A DNA stretch of 64,000 nucleotides. Origin: Shimia sp. CNT1-13L.2. GTDB taxonomy: Bacteria; Pseudomonadota; Alphaproteobacteria; Rhodobacterales; Rhodobacteraceae. The notes beneath the pieces were generated by a model. The model saw only the letters and a program-made list of their open reading frames with translations, was not told the DNA's origin and did not search any database. The stretch lies in NCBI RefSeq assembly GCF_024331145.1, contig NZ_JANDJO010000003.1, positions 372,001-436,000 of the forward strand, given 5' to 3'. The translations under genes and the position numbers were made by a program. How positions within the stretch are numbered: position 1 is the stretch's first letter; each line of letters begins with the position of its first letter. Shown piece by piece: positions 9,232-18,562 of this stretch.

Positions 9232-10584
9232 GTGGATATCTTTGGACTGATTGCCGGTTTTGGAAACATCTTCTGGGTGCTGATCGCCTTTGTGATCGCG
9301 CTTTCGGTGATCGTGGCGATCCACGAATACGGCCACTATATCGTTGGCCGCTGGTCGGGGATCGGTGCGGACGTGTTCTCCATCGGCTTTGGTCCGGTTC
9401 TGTGGTCTCGTCACGACAAGCACGGCACGCGCTGGCAGATCGCCGCGATTCCGCTTGGTGGCTATGTGAAGTTCAAGGGCGATGCGAATGCCGCGTCGGG
9501 CAAGGACGCAGGCGCGATGCAGGGCCTGTCTGACGAAGAGCGCCGCCACACGATGCACGGGGCGCCCCTGTGGGCGCGTACGGCCACGGTTGCGGCCGGT
9601 CCGGTGTTCAATTTCATCCTGTCGACCGTGATCTTTGCCGCCGTGTTCCTGAGCCAGGGGCAGGTGGGCGACCGCCTGATCGTCGGCGAGCTGCGCGATC
9701 TGCCGCCGCCTGCGGGCGAATTGCAGGTGGGTGACGAAATCCTTTCGGTGGGCGGTATTCGCCTGCCGCAGGGTGATGACGACGGGGCGGCGTTGAATTC
9801 CCTCTGGGAGGACCTGCCGCTGGAAAGCCCGATTCTTTATGGTGTGAACCGTGACGGGCGCGAGATCGAGGTCGAGGGTCCGTATTTCTATCCGGCCATC
9901 GTCGGGCGGGTTGTGCCGCGTTCGGCGGCGTTTGATTCCGGGCTGGAAGCCGGCGACGTGATCACCGCGATTGACGGTGAGAAGATCGTCGGGTTTTCGC
10001 AGTTGAAAGACGCCGTGGAAAGCGGTGAAGGCAAGCCGTTGCTGCTGGATGTGTGGCGCGAAGGCGAGGCGCTGGAGTTCACGCTGGTGCCGCGTCGTGT
10101 GGATGAGCCGCAGCAGGGCGGCGGGTTCAAGACCTACTGGCGGATCGGTATCGGCGGCGGCGAGGCCTTTATGCCTGCAACCGAAGCCCTGCCTTTCGGC
10201 ATGGCGGTCTGGGGCGGCGTGGCCAAGACCGGCGAAATCATTTCCGGTTCGGTATCAGGGCTTTACCACATGATCACCGGCCAGATTTCGACCTGTAACC
10301 TGTCCGGACCCGTTGGTATCGCGGAAACATCGGGGGCGATGGCAAGCCAGGGGCTGGTCGACTTTATCTTCTTTATCGGCGTGCTGTCTGCGGCGATCGG
10401 AATGTTGAACCTGTTCCCGATCCCGATGCTGGATGGCGGGCACCTGGTTTTCTATGCCTACGAGGCGGTTGCCGGACGTCCGCCCAGCGACAGGATCGTT
10501 CAGGTGTTGATGACGATGGGTCTGTTCATCGTTCTGTCCATGATGATGTTCGGCCTCTTCAACGATACGATCGGCTGCCCCTGA
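9232..10584 (+). CDS. rseP: RIP metalloprotease RseP (site-2 protease)
   Basis: Inner-membrane zinc protease that cuts transmembrane substrates such as anti-sigma factors and signal-peptide remnants. 450 residues from the GTG at 9232. The zinc motif HEYGH is at residues 31-35 in the first membrane helix, and the second metal ligand motif NLFPIPMLDGGHL is near residue 395. Between them are PDZ-like segments (VVPRSAAFDSGLEAGDVITAIDG). The frame opens upstream inside dxr, but the GTG 13 bases after the dxr stop, preceded by a purine-rich AGGGCAGAG, is the natural start. Confidence 0.95.
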   Translation: MDIFGLIAGFGNIFWVLIAFVIALSVIVAIHEYGHYIVGRWSGIGADVFSIGFGPVLWSRHDKHGTRWQIAAIPLGGYVKFKGDANAASGKDAGAMQGLSDEERRHTMHGAPLWARTATVAAGPVFNFILSTVIFAAVFLSQGQVGDRLIVGELRDLPPPAGELQVGDEILSVGGIRLPQGDDDGAALNSLWEDLPLESPILYGVNRDGREIEVEGPYFYPAIVGRVVPRSAAFDSGLEAGDVITAIDGEKIVGFSQLKDAVESGEGKPLLLDVWREGEALEFTLVPRRVDEPQQGGGFKTYWRIGIGGGEAFMPATEALPFGMAVWGGVAKTGEIISGSVSGLYHMITGQISTCNLSGPVGIAETSGAMASQGLVDFIFFIGVLSAAIGMLNLFPIPMLDGGHLVFYAYEAVAGRPPSDRIVQVLMTMGLFIVLSMMMFGLFNDTIGCP

Positions 10585-10694
10585 CAACGGTCACCATGAC
10601 GGGGCGGGTCATGGAGGTTCCATCAATCTGCCCCATTCTTGCCCCAATTGGTTCCTAGCTTCGGTTTTGAAGTTACCTGAACTGGACAAGAACC

Positions 10695-10829
10695 ATGCAA
10701 ACGATTGCACAAGGCTACCGCGCACTGGGATTGCTGATCGACATCAACTGGGACCGTATGCTGTTCCCGTTTGCGATTTTGGCGGGTCTCATGGTCGCAG
10801 CCTATCTCGGCTCGCTTGGTCTTCTCTGA
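10695..10829 (+). CDS. Small single-pass membrane protein, 44 residues, unknown function
   Basis: This short frame in the 423-base gap between rseP and bamA encodes MQTIAQGYRALGLLIDINWD followed by a hydrophobic segment (FPFAILAGLMVAAYLGSLGLL) to the stop. That gives a short amphipathic N-terminus and one membrane helix. It ends 33 bases before a strong hairpin terminator, which fits a genuine transcription unit. No protein family is recognised. It may belong to the rseP operon or have its own promoter. The rest of the gap shows only the terminator and the bamA leader. Confidence 0.6.
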   Translation: MQTIAQGYRALGLLIDINWDRMLFPFAILAGLMVAAYLGSLGLL

Positions 10830-10862
10830 TCAGGGCTTACGTCCCTTATTTTCCGTCCCCTT

Positions 10863-10903
10863 AAGGTCCGCAGGTTTCCCCGCCTTGCGGACCTTATCCT
10901 TTT
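10863..10903 (+). terminator. Rho-independent terminator after rseP/small membrane protein
   Basis: A perfect 10-bp stem, AAGGTCCGCA at 10863-10872 with TGCGGACCTT at 10886-10895, is followed by ATCCTTTT. It separates the pyrH-rseP unit from bamA. Confidence 0.75.
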
Positions 10904-11007
10904 GACGCCGCAACAAGTTCCGACCTTGGCGCGCAATGCCATTTTGACATCGCGCCCCAGACCCGTTAGTCACTTCTCAACTGGGATATGTCTGCAGGAT
11001 TTGGGGT

Positions 11008-13356
11008 ATGACAAATCATAATCGAGCTGCCGCTCGGGCCATCGCGGTTGAAACCACGTGGCTTCGTAAGTTTCATCTTGCTGTTTTTCTTTTTGTTTCA
11101 GCGATTTTCTTGGCTTTGCCACTGGTGGCAAACGCTCAGGAATATCGGTTTACGCGGATCGATGTGACCGGCAACCAACGTATCGAATCTGCCGCGATCC
11201 TGAACTACGCGGGAATCGAACGGGGCAAATCGATTAGTCCCGGCGCTCTGAACGAAGGCTACCAACGCATTCTTGCCAGCGGCCTGTTCGAAAGCGTCGA
11301 ACTGGAGCCGCGCGGCAATCTTCTGCGTATCCGCGTTGTCGAATACCCAACCATCAACCGCGTGAGCATCGAAGGCAACCAACGTCTCAAGGATGACGCT
11401 TTGCTGGCGCTGGTGGAATCAAAGTCACGGCACGTTCTGAACCCCGAAACCGCCGAACGGGACGCCGCGCGTATTGCTGAGAGCTACAACCAGTCCGGTC
11501 GCGTGGCGGCGCGGGTTACCCCGCGTATCATCCGCCAGCGTGACAACCGCGCTGACCTCGTTTTCGAAATCTTCGAGGGTGGTGTTTCGGAGGTGGAGCG
11601 GATTGGCTTTGTAGGCAATAAGCAATACTCGGACCGCCGTCTGCGCCGCGTCCTGTCGTCCAAGCAAGCTGGTATTCTCCGCGCATTTTTCCAGAACGAT
11701 ACCTTTGTCGAGGACCGCATAGAGTTTGATAAACAGGTTCTGCGCGATTTCTATCTTTCGCGTGGTTATGTCGACTTCCGTATTACCGGTGTGAACGCTG
11801 AGCTTGCGCGAGATCGCGATGCATACTTTCTGACCTTCAATATCCAGGAAGGACAGCAGTTCCGTTTTGGCGAAATAACGGCCTCGACGACTCTGGATGG
11901 CGTAGATACTGATGAATACCTGGACACTTTGAAGATCAAGCCGGGTGTCGTTTACACGCCCCTGTTGGTTGAAAACTCGATCGCGCGTATGGAACGCCTC
12001 GCAATCCGCAATGGCCGTGACTTCTTGCGTGTCGATCCGCGTATCACCCGCAACGAGCGCGATTTGACATTGGATGTTGAGTTCGTAATCGAGCGTGGGC
12101 CGCGTGTGTTCGTGGAACGTATCGATATCGAGGGTAACACCACGACACTGGACCGCGTTGTTCGCAACCGCTTCCGGATTGTCGAAGGTGACCCGTTCAA
12201 CGCCCGCGAAATCCGCGAGAGCGCCGAACGTATCCGTGCGCTTGGCTATTTCGAGACCGCGGAAGTGAACGCGCGCGAGGGATCGGCACCGGACCAGGTG
12301 ATCGTAGATGTTGATGTTGTCGAACAGCCGACCGGTTCGCTTCGTATCGGTGGTACCTATTCGACCGACAATGGTATCGGTCTCGCGGTGAGCTTTTCGG
12401 AACAGAACTTCTTGGGCCGTGGACAGCGTGTTGACCTAACGTTCTCGACTTCTTCGGATATCAGCGACTATGCCTTCCGCTTCTATGAGCCGAGCTTCCT
12501 TGGCCGTGATCTCGGGTTTGGTCTGGAACTGACACTGCGCGATCAGGAATCGAGCGAGACACGCTGGACCAGCGAAATTCTGCAGTTCAAGCCCGTACTG
12601 GAATTCCCGGTGAGCGAGTTTGGACGTGTTCGTCTTAACTATACCGCCCGCCGCGTCGGGATGAACGTCGCTGCAGCCGATGCAATCGCGGGTTCGATCA
12701 TTGATACCGACGCGAATGCCGGTGACGTGTTCAACAGCTCGGTTGGTTACTCTTACGTGTACGACACTCGGAACACCGGCCTTGATCCAAACCGTGGCGT
12801 TTATCTGAACGTTAGCCAGGATTTCGGTGGAGTGGGTGGCGACTTCAGCTTTGTCCGCACAACGCTCAGCGCCGTTGCCGAAGCCAAAATCCTGCGGGAA
12901 GAGGTTGGTGTCCGTGTCAGCTTTGATGCCGGCGTCTTGCATACCCCGGACGACGATAGCCGTACCGTGGATCGTTTCTTCCTTGGCAAGAGCCAGCTGC
13001 GCGGCTTCGACCCGTTCGGCATTGGCCCGCGCGAGCGCGTCGCTGGCACTCAGGATGATGCCGTCGGTGGGCGCTACTATGCGTCTGCCCGCTTCGAGAC
13101 GGATTTCCCGCTTGGTTTGCCCGAAGAATACGGTATCCGCGGCGGTCTGTTCTACGATGTCGGTTCGCTTTGGGGCTCGGGTCAGTCTTCGGCCAACCTG
13201 ATCCAGGACGACTTCTCCCTTCGCCATGTGATTGGCTTCTCGGTGCTGTGGAATACGGCAGTTGGTCCGCTGCGCTTTGACTTCTCTAAGGCATTGCAAA
13301 AAGAAGATTTTGATCGCGATCAAAACTTCAACTTCTCGATCAGCGCGCAGTTCTGA
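11008..13356 (+). CDS. bamA: Outer membrane protein assembly factor BamA
   Basis: Omp85 core of the BAM machine, which folds beta-barrel proteins into the outer membrane. 782 residues. A cytoplasmic N-tail and a signal peptide end at about residue 45 (LALPLVANAQEYRF). Five POTRA repeats follow (recurring G-N-x-R/K patterns such as VTGNQRI, IEGNQRL, FVGNKQYSDRRLR, IEGNTTT). The C-terminal ~350 residues form a 16-strand barrel with the RGFDPFGIGPR lid-lock loop, ending in a terminal phenylalanine (NFSISAQF). It sits directly before skp, as in most Gram-negatives. Confidence 0.97.
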   Translation: MTNHNRAAARAIAVETTWLRKFHLAVFLFVSAIFLALPLVANAQEYRFTRIDVTGNQRIESAAILNYAGIERGKSISPGALNEGYQRILASGLFESVELEPRGNLLRIRVVEYPTINRVSIEGNQRLKDDALLALVESKSRHVLNPETAERDAARIAESYNQSGRVAARVTPRIIRQRDNRADLVFEIFEGGVSEVERIGFVGNKQYSDRRLRRVLSSKQAGILRAFFQNDTFVEDRIEFDKQVLRDFYLSRGYVDFRITGVNAELARDRDAYFLTFNIQEGQQFRFGEITASTTLDGVDTDEYLDTLKIKPGVVYTPLLVENSIARMERLAIRNGRDFLRVDPRITRNERDLTLDVEFVIERGPRVFVERIDIEGNTTTLDRVVRNRFRIVEGDPFNAREIRESAERIRALGYFETAEVNAREGSAPDQVIVDVDVVEQPTGSLRIGGTYSTDNGIGLAVSFSEQNFLGRGQRVDLTFSTSSDISDYAFRFYEPSFLGRDLGFGLELTLRDQESSETRWTSEILQFKPVLEFPVSEFGRVRLNYTARRVGMNVAAADAIAGSIIDTDANAGDVFNSSVGYSYVYDTRNTGLDPNRGVYLNVSQDFGGVGGDFSFVRTTLSAVAEAKILREEVGVRVSFDAGVLHTPDDDSRTVDRFFLGKSQLRGFDPFGIGPRERVAGTQDDAVGGRYYASARFETDFPLGLPEEYGIRGGLFYDVGSLWGSGQSSANLIQDDFSLRHVIGFSVLWNTAVGPLRFDFSKALQKEDFDRDQNFNFSISAQF

Positions 13357-13368
13357 TTGGTCGGCTTG

Positions 13369-13929
13369 ATGCTCCGGTTTGTTAAGACCATTGCGGTGGC
13401 GCTCATGTTTATGAGTGCCGCCGTTTCCGTTTCGGCCCAGACATTTGGCGCCCCGCGGGCAACGCCGATCCTGACCGTGGATTCAGATCGCATGTTTGCA
13501 GAGTCAGCTTTCGGGGTTCGTGTGTCCCGTGACGTTGAAGCAGGGCAGTCGGTGCTTCTTGCGGAAAATCGCAAGATCGAAGCCGAACTGGAAGCGGAAG
13601 AGAAACGCCTGACCGAGTTGCGGGCCGATATGGAGCCGGGTGAGTTTCGGGCGGTTGCGGATGCCTTCGACGAACGTGTTCAGGGCATTCGGGTTCAGCA
13701 GGACGGCAAGGCTCGGGCGATTGCGGAAACCCGTGACGACCAGCGCGCCCTCTTTTTCCAGGCTGCCCAGCCGGTTTTGACCGAGCTGATGCGCGAGATG
13801 CGGGCGGAAATCCTGATTGAGCGTCGGACGGTTCTCATCTCGAGCAATGCCATCGACATTACGGATCGTGCCATCGAGCGACTGAATGCGGCGCTTGGAG
13901 ATGGTCGGGATCTTCTTGAAAACCCGTGA
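13369..13929 (+). CDS. skp: Periplasmic chaperone, OmpH/Skp family
   Basis: Probable trimeric periplasmic chaperone that holds unfolded outer-membrane proteins for BamA. About 186 residues: a signal peptide (LRFVKTIAVALMFMSAAVSVSAQ), then a charged helical hairpin rich in E, R and A typical of the Skp tentacles (residues ~65-130), ending with a basic/acidic tail. The frame can also begin at a TTG at 13357 immediately after the bamA stop; the ATG at 13369 gives a cleaner signal peptide. Neither start has a clear ribosome site, which suggests translation coupled to bamA. Function is inferred from family features and position. Confidence 0.85.
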   Translation: MLRFVKTIAVALMFMSAAVSVSAQTFGAPRATPILTVDSDRMFAESAFGVRVSRDVEAGQSVLLAENRKIEAELEAEEKRLTELRADMEPGEFRAVADAFDERVQGIRVQQDGKARAIAETRDDQRALFFQAAQPVLTELMREMRAEILIERRTVLISSNAIDITDRAIERLNAALGDGRDLLENP

Positions 13930-14007
13930 TCTGCTTGCCGAAACCGGCGCGGATTGTTAGGGCTAAACCAACCAGAACAACAAGATACTCTCTTAAAGGA
14001 GGGACAG

Positions 14008-14472
14008 ATGTCCGAGACCCTGCAGACCGCCGATATTGACCTGATCCAGCGGATCATTCCACATCGTTATCCTTTCCTGCTGGTCGACAAGGTCGTGGAC
14101 ATTGACGGCTACAGCTCGGCCACCGGCATCAAGAACGTCACCATGAACGAACCCCACTTCCAGGGGCACTTCCCGGGCAAGCCGATCATGCCGGGTGTGA
14201 CCATTGCCGAGGCGATGGCGCAGACCGCCGCCGTGATGGTGGGCGTGGCGCTGGACATGGCGGACAAGGAACTGCTGGTTTATTTCATGTCGATCGACAA
14301 ATGCAAATTCCGCCGCATGGTGGTGCCGGGGGATCGGCTCGAGATGAAGCTGACCACCGTGCGTGGCAAGCCAGGTGGCAAGGTCTGGAAGTTCCAGGGC
14401 GTGGCCACGGTTGACGGCGAGATGGCCTGCGAGACCGAATTCACCGCGATGATGGACCTGCCCAAGGAGTAA
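14008..14472 (+). CDS. fabZ: 3-hydroxyacyl-[acyl-carrier-protein] dehydratase
   Basis: Hotdog-fold enzyme that dehydrates 3-hydroxyacyl-ACP in fatty-acid synthesis and competes with LpxA for hydroxymyristoyl-ACP. 154 residues, normal length. Signature [12 protein letters not shown], then catalytic His in [12 protein letters not shown] and catalytic Glu in TIAEAMAQ. An almost ideal ribosome site, AAGGAGGGACAG, precedes the ATG at 14008; an upstream in-frame ATG at 13954 is rejected for this reason. It is followed after six bases by lpxA. Confidence 0.97.
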   Translation: MSETLQTADIDLIQRIIPHRYPFLLVDKVVDIDGYSSATGIKNVTMNEPHFQGHFPGKPIMPGVTIAEAMAQTAAVMVGVALDMADKELLVYFMSIDKCKFRRMVVPGDRLEMKLTTVRGKPGGKVWKFQGVATVDGEMACETEFTAMMDLPKE

Positions 14473-14478
14473 TCCCAG

Positions 14479-15276
14479 ATGGCGATTTCCGAAGAGGCCA
14501 GGGTTCACCCCTCTGCCGTGATCGAAGAGGGTGCCGTGATCGCGGCGGGCAGCGAAGTTGGCCCGTTCTGCGTGATTGGTGCCGATGTTGTGTTGCACGA
14601 GGGTGTGGTGCTCAAATCGCATGTGGTCGTGACCGGGCACACCGAGATCGGCAAGGACACGGTAGTGTTCCCCTTTGCCGTCATTGGCGAGATCCCGCAG
14701 GACCTCAAGTTCAAGGGTGAGGCATCGCGCCTTGAGATTGGCGAGCGCAACCGCATTCGCGAGCACGTGACGATGAACTCGGGCACCGAAGGCGGTGGTG
14801 GCGTGACCAAGATCGGCGATGACGGGCTGTTCATGGCGGGCTGTCACATTGCCCATGACGCCATTATCGGTGACCGTGTGATCGTGGTGAACTCCTCGGC
14901 CGTGGCCGGGCACTGCGTGATCGAGGACGACGTGATCATCGGCGGCCTGTCGGGCATCCACCAGTGGGTGCGCATCGGCAAGGGCGCGATCATTGGTGCG
15001 GTCTCGATGGTGACCAATGACGTGATCCCCTATGGTCTCGTTCAGGGGCCGCGCGGCAAGCTGGACGGTTTGAACCTCGTAGGGCTCAAGCGTCGCGGCG
15101 TGAGCCGTGCGGACATCACCGCGTTGCGGGCGGCGTTCCAGATGATGGCGCAGGGCGAAGGCGCCTTCCAGGAGCGCGCCAAGCGCATGGGAGACGAGTT
15201 TGACAGCGACTATGTGCAGGAGATCGTCGACTTCGTCCTTGGGGACACCGATCGTTCGTTCCTGACACCGGGTTAA
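14479..15276 (+). CDS. lpxA: UDP-N-acetylglucosamine acyltransferase
   Basis: First committed step of lipid A synthesis: moves a 3-hydroxyacyl chain from ACP to O3 of UDP-GlcNAc in the cytoplasm. 265 residues. The N-terminal two thirds show the left-handed beta-helix hexapeptide repeat (I-G-x-x-x-x units such as GAVIAAGSEVGPFCVIG). Conserved features include FAVIGEIPQDLKF, IREHVTMNSGTEGGGG and the catalytic-histidine region HIAHDAIIGD. AAGGAG lies nine bases before the ATG. Confidence 0.97.
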   Translation: MAISEEARVHPSAVIEEGAVIAAGSEVGPFCVIGADVVLHEGVVLKSHVVVTGHTEIGKDTVVFPFAVIGEIPQDLKFKGEASRLEIGERNRIREHVTMNSGTEGGGGVTKIGDDGLFMAGCHIAHDAIIGDRVIVVNSSAVAGHCVIEDDVIIGGLSGIHQWVRIGKGAIIGAVSMVTNDVIPYGLVQGPRGKLDGLNLVGLKRRGVSRADITALRAAFQMMAQGEGAFQERAKRMGDEFDSDYVQEIVDFVLGDTDRSFLTPG

Positions 15277-15289
15277 GACAGGATAGCTG

Positions 15290-16093
15290 ATGGGCAAACT
15301 GGCGATTATTGCAGGGGCAGGCGCATTGCCTGTCATGCTGTCCAACGCGCGGCCGGATGCGCTGCGCGTTGTCTTCGAAGGTGTCGCGCACGACATGGCC
15401 GCGCCGCTGCGCACCCACAATGTCGCCAAGCTAGGCGTGTTGTTCGATGACCTTCTGGGCGAGGGTGTGGATCAGGTGATTTTCGCCGGAGCGATGGCGC
15501 GTCCGCAGTTCAACCCGGCCGACTTTGACCCGCTGACCCTGTCCTTGCTTCCCAAGTTGCAGGGCGCGTTTCAAAGCGGCGACGATGCGGTGTTGCGCTT
15601 CTATGTCTCGCTGTTCGAGGAACGCGGCATGAAGGTGGTTGGCGCGCATGAGGTACTGGCCGAGCTGGCAGTGCCGGAGGGGCTTTATGGCGGGCCTCAG
15701 CCGAGCGAGGCGCAGCTTGCGGATGCGGCGAAGGCCACGGATATCCTTCTGGCGCTGTCGCCGCTGGATGTCGGGCAGGGGGCGGTTGTTGCTGGTGGCC
15801 TGTGTCTGGGGATCGAGACCTTGCAGGGCACCGATGCCCTGTTGCGCTTTGTCGGGGAAACGCCTGCGCATTTGCGGCGCGGTATTGGCGGCGTGCTGGT
15901 CAAGGCCCCCAAGCGCGGGCAGGACCTGCGGGTCGATATGCCCGCCGTGGGGCCGCAGACCGTGCGTAACGCGGCGGCGGCGGGTCTTGACGGGATCGTT
16001 GTCTCGGCGGGCAAGGTGCTGGTACTGCAGCCCGAGGACACCCGTGCGGCGCTTGAGGAGACCGGCCTGTTCCTTTTCGCGCAGGTGCTGTGA
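15290..16093 (+). CDS. lpxI: UDP-2,3-diacylglucosamine diphosphatase LpxI
   Basis: Hydrolyses UDP-2,3-diacylglucosamine to lipid X. It is the alphaproteobacterial replacement for LpxH and is unrelated to it in sequence. 267 residues. The protein starts KLAIIAGAGALPVML and ends with the conserved C-terminal block (VLVKAPKRGQDLRVDMPAVGPQTV...AAGLDGIVV). The position between lpxA and lpxB fits the pathway order. Its stop overlaps the lpxB ATG (TGATG). Confidence 0.95.
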   Translation: MGKLAIIAGAGALPVMLSNARPDALRVVFEGVAHDMAAPLRTHNVAKLGVLFDDLLGEGVDQVIFAGAMARPQFNPADFDPLTLSLLPKLQGAFQSGDDAVLRFYVSLFEERGMKVVGAHEVLAELAVPEGLYGGPQPSEAQLADAAKATDILLALSPLDVGQGAVVAGGLCLGIETLQGTDALLRFVGETPAHLRRGIGGVLVKAPKRGQDLRVDMPAVGPQTVRNAAAAGLDGIVVSAGKVLVLQPEDTRAALEETGLFLFAQVL

Positions 16094-17256
16094 TGAAAGT
16101 CTTCCTGATCGCCGGAGAATTGTCTGGCGACAGGCTGGGCGGGGCCCTGATGGAGGGGCTGAAGGAATTGGTGCCGGGTGTCACTTTTGAAGGCGTCGGC
16201 GGCCCTCTGATGCAGGCGCAGGGGTTGCAAAGCCTGTTCCCGATGGACGAGTTGAGCGTCATGGGCATTGCCGAGGTGCTGCCCAAGTATCGCCACCTGA
16301 AACGCAGGATGCACCAGACCGCCGAGGCGGTTCTGGCGGCCAAGCCCGATGTGTTGATCACCATCGACAGCCCGGATTTCTGTCTGCGAGTTGCCAAGGA
16401 AGTGAAAGCCGCAAGCAACATTCGCACGGTGCATTACGTGGCACCCTCGGTCTGGGCATGGCGGCCAAAGCGGGCCGCCAAAATGGCGCGGGTCATTGAT
16501 CAGGTTCTGGCGCTCTTGCCATTCGAGCCACCCTACATGGAAGCCGAAGGCATGCGCTGTGATTTCGTGGGGCATCCGGTGGTGGCCGAGCCCGTTGCGA
16601 GTGACGATGAGGTGGCCGCCTTTCGCGCGGATCACGGCATTGGTGATGCGCCCTTGTTGCTGGTGCTGCCCGGTTCAAGGCGTGGCGAGGTCGGCAGGTT
16701 GATGCCCGGTTTTGGCGAGGTGGTGGCGCGGCTTGTGGCCGAGACACCTGATCTGCGCGTTGTGCTGCCTGCGGCGGCCCCTGTTGCGGGGCTGGTCAGG
16801 GAAAAAGCGGCGGTTTGGGCCGTGGCGCCGATCATCCTTGATCCCAATGGTATGCCCACCGATGCGGCGCTGACAGCCAAGCGCGCGGCTTTTAGGGCAG
16901 CAGATGTGGCACTTGCGGCTTCCGGAACGGTCTCGCTTGAACTGGCTGCCAATGCGACGCCCATGGTGATTGCCTATGACATGAGCTGGCTGAGCTGGCA
17001 GATCATGAGCCGCGCGGCGCTGATCGATACGGTGACGCTTGTGAACCTCGTGTCCGAGACGCGCGACATTCCCGAATTCCTTGGCCCTGCCTTCAAGCCC
17101 GAAGACATTGCGCCGGCGGTCTTGCAGGTTCTGAAAGACCCATCGGCGCAGGTAGGGCCGATGAATGTCACGATGCAACGTATCGGACGTGGCGCGGAAC
17201 GCCCCGGATTGCGGGCGGCACGGGCGGTTCTGGATGGTGTGCGGGACCGCGGGTAA
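16093..17256 (+). CDS. lpxB: Lipid-A-disaccharide synthase
   Basis: Glycosyltransferase (GT19) that joins lipid X and UDP-diacylglucosamine to form the lipid A disaccharide at the inner face of the membrane. 387 residues. Motifs: LIAGELSGDRLGG at the N-terminus, FEGVGGPLMQAQG, the conserved LPGSRRGEV segment, and ASGTVSLELA for nucleotide-sugar binding. A GTG at 16090 precedes the ATG at 16093; the ATG overlapping the lpxI stop is preferred. It is the last gene of the lipid A cluster, ending at a palindromic region shared with convergent mnmA. Confidence 0.96.
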   Translation: MKVFLIAGELSGDRLGGALMEGLKELVPGVTFEGVGGPLMQAQGLQSLFPMDELSVMGIAEVLPKYRHLKRRMHQTAEAVLAAKPDVLITIDSPDFCLRVAKEVKAASNIRTVHYVAPSVWAWRPKRAAKMARVIDQVLALLPFEPPYMEAEGMRCDFVGHPVVAEPVASDDEVAAFRADHGIGDAPLLLVLPGSRRGEVGRLMPGFGEVVARLVAETPDLRVVLPAAAPVAGLVREKAAVWAVAPIILDPNGMPTDAALTAKRAAFRAADVALAASGTVSLELAANATPMVIAYDMSWLSWQIMSRAALIDTVTLVNLVSETRDIPEFLGPAFKPEDIAPAVLQVLKDPSAQVGPMNVTMQRIGRGAERPGLRAARAVLDGVRDRG

Positions 17257-17303
17257 ATCCTTCTTGAAGGATTTTCCGATGGAAAATCTTCGAGAAGATT
17301 TTC
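17255..17303. terminator. Nested AT-rich palindromes between convergent lpxB and mnmA (bidirectional terminator)
   Basis: The palindrome at 17255-17274 has arms AAATCCTTC and GAAGGATTT with a two-base loop. The palindrome at 17282-17303 has arms GAAAATCTTC and GAAGATTTTC around GA. A third pairing links ATTTTCC at 17271-17277 with GGAAAAT at 17281-17287, so alternative folds exist. The array overlaps both stop codons and would serve both strands. Confidence 0.65.
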
Positions 17304-18444
17304 AGCCTTTCCAGATCCAGCCACCACCGAAAATGCGGCTGCTGTCGGTGTCATAGAAGACGCAGGCCTGACCGGGAGAGATGCCTTCCTCGGGCGTCAG
17401 GAGTTCCACCTCGGCGGTGTCCGGCCCGGTGGGGCGGATGATCGCTTCGCGCGGCGGGCGGGTCGAGCGTACCTTGACCGACAGATGCCATGCCTCGCGG
17501 CTCTCGAAGGGTTCGTCGCCCAGCCAGTTGATTTCCCGCACCGGAACGATGCGCGTGGCGAGCATTTCTTTCGGGCCGACCACAACCTGTTTGCTGTCGA
17601 CATCCAGTTTCACCACATAGAGCGGTTCGGACAGGCCGCCGATGCCAAGGCCGCGCCGCTGGCCGATGGTGTAATGGATGACGCCTTCGTGGGTGCCCAG
17701 AACCTTGCCCGTGGGATCAACGATCTCGCCCGGTTCCGCCGCGCCGGGGCGCAGTTTCTCGATCACGCTGGCATAGTCGCCATTGGGCACGAAACAGATG
17801 TCCTGGCTGTCGGGCTTGTCGGCCACGGCAAGGCCGTATTCCGCCGCAAGCGCGCGGGTCGCATCCTTGTTGGGCAGGTGGCCCAGCGGGAAGCGCAGGT
17901 AATCCAGCTGTTCCGGCGTGGTGGAAAACAGGAAATACGACTGGTCGCGGCGCGCATCTGCGGCCGAGTGCAGTTCCGCGCCGTTCGCACCCATCTTGCG
18001 CTGGATATAGTGGCCGGTGGCCATGCAATCGGCATCAAGATCCTTGGCGGTTTCCAGAAGATCCTTGAACTTGACGCGCTCGTTGCAGCGGATGCAGGGC
18101 ACCGGGGTTGCGCCAGCGAGGTAGCTGTCGGCGAATTCGTCGATTACCGCGTCCTGAAAGATGTTCTCGTAGTCGAGAACATAATGCGGAAAGCCCTTTT
18201 CCTCGGCCACGCGGCGGGCGTCGTGAATGTCGATACCGGCACAGCAGGCACCTTTCTTGGCCAGCGCCGCGCCGTGATCGTAAAGCTGGAGGGTCACGCC
18301 AACCACGTCATAGCCTTCGTCGGCCAGCTTGGCCGCCACGACCGAAGAATCCACGCCGCCCGACATGGCAACAACCACGCGGGTTTCGGAAGGGGGCTTG
18401 GCAAAGCCGAGCGAGTTCAGTTGTGGGTCTTGATCAAGCGCCAT
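17302..18444 (-). CDS. mnmA: tRNA-specific 2-thiouridylase
   Basis: Thiolates C2 of the wobble uridine (U34) in tRNA Lys, Glu and Gln, using sulfur relayed to its catalytic cysteine. 380 residues. PP-loop ATP site [10 protein letters not shown] near residue 28; catalytic cysteines in [11 protein letters not shown] and DSQDICFVP. The middle domain has [10 protein letters not shown] and the C-terminal barrel ends GQACVFYD. It is convergent with lpxB and divergent from sciP; 118 bases lie between the mnmA and sciP starts. Confidence 0.96.
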   Translation of the reverse strand: MALDQDPQLNSLGFAKPPSETRVVVAMSGGVDSSVVAAKLADEGYDVVGVTLQLYDHGAALAKKGACCAGIDIHDARRVAEEKGFPHYVLDYENIFQDAVIDEFADSYLAGATPVPCIRCNERVKFKDLLETAKDLDADCMATGHYIQRKMGANGAELHSAADARRDQSYFLFSTTPEQLDYLRFPLGHLPNKDATRALAAEYGLAVADKPDSQDICFVPNGDYASVIEKLRPGAAEPGEIVDPTGKVLGTHEGVIHYTIGQRRGLGIGGLSEPLYVVKLDVDSKQVVVGPKEMLATRIVPVREINWLGDEPFESREAWHLSVKVRSTRPPREAIIRPTGPDTAEVELLTPEEGISPGQACVFYDTDSSRIFGGGWIWKG

Positions 18445-18562
18445 GGCGACTCTCCGTTCAGAAGTCGTCGAGAATATAGGAAAATCTTACCTACTCTCAA
18501 GAGGCAGTTTCATTTCCCGTTAAGCCCGTTTCGCCAGCATGGGCCGAAAGTGAGGGTTTGGG

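Noticed and set aside
13993-15429. 478-codon minus-strand open frame
   Set aside because: Antisense to fabZ and lpxA, with low-complexity histidine-rich composition.
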